Assembly: GCF_003014535.1 (NCBI RefSeq)
Contig: NZ_PYGD01000002.1
Location: forward strand, 372,001-436,000
Direction of reading: 5' to 3'
Length of the DNA: 64,000 nt
DNA from: Taibaiella chishuiensis
Lineage (GTDB): Bacteria > Bacteroidota > Bacteroidia > Chitinophagales > Chitinophagaceae
Under the pieces are notes generated by a model, which was given only the letters and a program-made list of their open reading frames with translations, was not told the DNA's origin and made no database searches. The position numbers were made by a program, and so were the translations under genes. Positions 61,441-64,000 of this stretch are shown here, in pieces (position 1 is the stretch's first letter; every line of letters starts with the position of its first letter).

Positions 61441-64000
61441 ATGCCCGATATCATTTCCTTAGTAAAAGAAAACCCGCTGTTGCCTGCCGAAGACTACGCC
61501 GCGATGCGTAAAGAAGGCTTTAAGCAGATCGAGAAGCTGGGCAGCGACCATTGGACGGATTATAATAATTCAGACCCCGGTATCACCATCCTGGAAGCTG
61601 TATTATACGCCATTACCGACCTGTCTTACCGTACCGGCTTCGACATCAAAGACCTGCTGGCGCCCGAACAGCTTACCGGCGATACCTGGAAGCAGGTATT
61701 TTATACCGCCAGGCAGATCCTGCACAACAGCGCATTGACCATTACCGATTACCGTAAGCTGATGATCGATGTAAAAGGGGTGCGCAATGCCTGGATCGAA
61801 CCCTCGAAAGAGTACGAAGTGCCGGTATGGGTGGACTATAATACCTATGAACTGAAAGCGCATGAAGACTGTCATTGCGAGGACAAGGAGCAGGAAGTTT
61901 GTATGGGCCGCCTGGGTATCGAAGCCGCTACGCCCGAGGCTGCAGCCGCTTTCCTGTCCAAACAAAAAGACGATGCCCTGCAACGGCAGCAGGCGCTGAC
62001 CAAAAAGCAGGATGAGCTGAACGAAGCCCTGAAAAAGATCGAGGATCAGATCGCCAGGGAGAGCGACCCCATTGCCCTGGAAGAGTTGAAAAAGAACCGC
62101 GAAAAATTTGCGGAACAGCTCCGGGACAACAGGAACGGGCTCAATGGCATAACCAAAGAGCTCGACCTGATCGCTTCCATGAAATATATACCTTCCAAGA
62201 TCGTGGAGTTCGAGGGCATCTATAACGTAATGGTGGAATACGAAGAAAATGTACTGGAAGAAGATCAGCGCGAAGAGGTACGGCAGCAGGTGGTACAACG
62301 CCTGTCGGCCAACCGTAGCCTTTGCGAAGATTTCCTGACCGTTAATGCTGTCGAATATGAAGATATCGGCATCGGCGCATCGGTCACGCTGCAGGAGTAT
62401 GCCGATCCTGACCTGGTGCTGGCCCGCATCTTCTTTATCATCTATAAATACTTTACGCCTTCCGTACCTTTTTATACTCTGCAGCAAATGCTGGAAAAAG
62501 GGTACGATACCGATGAGATCTTCGAAGGACCGGCGCTGGAACATGGGTTTATCGAAGACAGGGATATTGAAAAGACCAGCCTGTACCGCGATATCCGTAT
62601 GTCCGACATCATCAACGAGATTGCCGATATTGAAGGGGTGATCGCTATTACCTATTTGCACCTGCCTTTCGATGGTTTTGAAAACGAAGAAGCGGGTAAG
62701 GCTTATTTCGATCAATGGGTCAGGTTCCTGCAGCGCGAAAGGAAAGTAGCCCGTATCAGTCCCGAACGGAGCCAGGTGATCTTCTGCAAACAAAAAGAAA
62801 TGATCACCTATAATACCGGCAATGTCAAAGACCGCCGGTCGAACAGGATGCTGAAGCTGTTCCGCGACTTTAAGATCGCAGAACGTACATACAAACTGGA
62901 AGGCATAAGCCTCGATATCGCCGTGCCTGTGGGCGAAAATATGGAGCTGGAAGATTACTACCCGGTTACCTATTCGCTGCCGATGACCTATGGGGTAAGC
63001 GACAGGGCGGGCCTGCCGGGCAGTGCCGACGATAAGCGCAAGGTACAGGCTTTACAACTTAAAGGGTACCTGCTGTTCTTCGAACAATTGCTGGCCGGTC
63101 ACCTGGTACAACTCAATCACCTGCGCGATCTTTTTACTATGGATGAGAGTACCGAACATACCTATTTCAACCGGGTACTGCAGGAGATAGCCGGTCTGCA
63201 GGACCTGCTGATCGACGAAAAAGGCCGCGGCGCGGGCCATTTCGACCAGGTAATGCAGGACTTCTCTATCGTATTACAGGAGCTTATGGAAAGCCGCGAA
63301 CAATTCCTGGTGCGCCGTAACCGTTTCCTGGAGCACTTCCTGGGCCGTTTCTCCGAAGACCGGAGCGCTTACGATGCCATTAACCGCTGGCTGGACCCGG
63401 CTACGGCAGACGAACGCCTGGTAGACGATAAGATCCGTATGCTGAAAGACGGTGAATATACGCCCATCAGCTCGGGCCGCGGCAGGGGGTACAACTATAC
63501 CAGTCCCGACTTCTGGGATACCGATAATGTATCCGGCGCCGAACGGCGCATCGGCCGCCTGCTGGGCTTTGGCAGCATCCGGCGGCACGACCTGTCGCCC
63601 CGGTTCATAACTACAGAGCCGGTTATGATCCTGAACAAGAAAAAGCAGCAGGAACAAAAGCTCAGCAAGAAAGGCAAACCCCTGAATGTGGTGAAACTCC
63701 TGCATCCCGATAACAATGAACAGGTATTGCTGACGAGCGTGGAAAGTGTAGAAGGCTGCTGTACCGAACAACTGATCAGCGATATCCTGGAGCATGCCGA
63801 TAATACGGCGCATATCAAACTGTACGACGACCTGAACCGCCGGGCGCGCAAGACCGCAGGACCCGTAGGCAGCTTCTGGTTCGAAATATGGGATGGCCCG
63901 GCCGAAGAAACGGCCGTGTTACTGGCCGAGAGTCCCCGTTTTGATAAAAAGGAATTACGGGATGAAGCGCTGGCTACGCTGTTGCAGGTCATGAAAGGCA
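61441..64000 (+). CDS. Second large baseplate-associated protein (Pvc12 position), 3' end outside window
   Basis: At least 853 aa from the ATG at 61441. An N-terminal segment (DYNNSDPGITILEAVLYAITDLSYRTGFDIKDLLAPE) is the DPGITxLE signature of large baseplate proteins of eCIS. A cysteine cluster (EDCHCEDKEQEVC) precedes a coiled coil at about residues 170-245 (LQRQQALTKKQDELNEALKKIEDQI; LKKNREKFAEQLRDNRN). Later parts repeat Tyr-rich strands. It probably forms a wedge with the 1601-aa protein 31 nt upstream. Its end and the following genes (ATPase, tape measure, fibre, toxin) are outside the window. Confidence 0.85.
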   Translation, partial: MPDIISLVKENPLLPAEDYAAMRKEGFKQIEKLGSDHWTDYNNSDPGITILEAVLYAITDLSYRTGFDIKDLLAPEQLTGDTWKQVFYTARQILHNSALTITDYRKLMIDVKGVRNAWIEPSKEYEVPVWVDYNTYELKAHEDCHCEDKEQEVCMGRLGIEAATPEAAAAFLSKQKDDALQRQQALTKKQDELNEALKKIEDQIARESDPIALEELKKNREKFAEQLRDNRNGLNGITKELDLIASMKYIPSKIVEFEGIYNVMVEYEENVLEEDQREEVRQQVVQRLSANRSLCEDFLTVNAVEYEDIGIGASVTLQEYADPDLVLARIFFIIYKYFTPSVPFYTLQQMLEKGYDTDEIFEGPALEHGFIEDRDIEKTSLYRDIRMSDIINEIADIEGVIAITYLHLPFDGFENEEAGKAYFDQWVRFLQRERKVARISPERSQVIFCKQKEMITYNTGNVKDRRSNRMLKLFRDFKIAERTYKLEGISLDIAVPVGENMELEDYYPVTYSLPMTYGVSDRAGLPGSADDKRKVQALQLKGYLLFFEQLLAGHLVQLNHLRDLFTMDESTEHTYFNRVLQEIAGLQDLLIDEKGRGAGHFDQVMQDFSIVLQELMESREQFLVRRNRFLEHFLGRFSEDRSAYDAINRWLDPATADERLVDDKIRMLKDGEYTPISSGRGRGYNYTSPDFWDTDNVSGAERRIGRLLGFGSIRRHDLSPRFITTEPVMILNKKKQQEQKLSKKGKPLNVVKLLHPDNNEQVLLTSVESVEGCCTEQLISDILEHADNTAHIKLYDDLNRRARKTAGPVGSFWFEIWDGPAEETAVLLAESPRFDKKELRDEALATLLQVMKG

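Noticed and set aside
49075-64000. Prophage tail locus
   Set aside because: DUF4255, DUF5908 and CIS-tube/LysM proteins are eCIS markers, and no capsid, terminase, portal or lysis gene was seen in the window.
49075-64000. Type VI secretion system
   Set aside because: No TssB/TssC pair, TssJLM membrane complex or TssK was seen; the sheath is a single eCIS-type protein.

Overview
The window looks like chromosome of a Bacteroidota member; a Chitinophagaceae-type relative is my guess, not shown. The support is many near-perfect Bacteroidota sigma-A promoters (TTG, about 19-21 nt, TAnnTTTG), weak Shine-Dalgarno signals, a type IX secretion C-terminal sorting domain, a TonB-dependent receptor, and a contractile injection operon of the Bacteroidota type. 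No rRNA, tRNA, CRISPR array, transposase or integrase was seen.

Positions 1-46400 are a mosaic of short, often convergent or divergent housekeeping and accessory units. They include a SIMPL protein, two small related membrane proteins, a B12-binding radical SAM protein, UbiX, a thioredoxin lipoprotein, a ketosynthase-like protein lacking its catalytic residues, a MORN-repeat/hydrolase fusion, a BtuF-like binding protein, a histidine kinase and a DEAD-box helicase. A pirin operon, a Crp/Fnr regulator, a sorbosone-dehydrogenase-like lipoprotein and a MocR/EamA divergent pair follow. Three pyrimidine genes (carA, pyrD, pyrG) lie within 8 kb but in separate units, with an XRE regulator between carA and pyrD. 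A 420-bp patch of five hairpin repeats lies between a TPR protein gene and pyrG. Next come DinB, Crp, ClC, DedA, TonB-receptor and two-component genes, then a surface-protein pair (BclB-like C-terminal domain and a T9SS substrate).

Positions 46489-48300 (minus strand) hold a secreted NUC1-type nuclease lipoprotein preceded by a NuiA-type nuclease inhibitor. An AT-rich 770-bp region with a candidate promoter and a structured leader follows.

Positions 49075-64000 (plus strand) are one co-directional operon for an extracellular contractile injection system (eCIS, Afp/PVC/MAC-like). It contains a DUF4255 (Pvc16-like) protein, an unknown 391-aa protein, the sheath, two gp19-type tube proteins, a 54-aa DUF5908 protein, a LysM-type CIS tube-initiator, a VgrG-like spike, a PAAR tip, a gp25 wedge, a giant 1601-aa baseplate J protein and a second large baseplate protein that runs off the window. 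The most unusual feature is in the 1601-aa protein: an OmpA-like (peptidoglycan-binding-type) segment is inserted in its C-terminal half, bracketed by Cys pairs, and a roughly 130-residue Lys/Ala/Pro-rich tail follows. These could tether or adapt the baseplate at the cell envelope; that is inference. The ATPase, tape measure, fibre and toxin genes expected for such a system must lie beyond position 64000.
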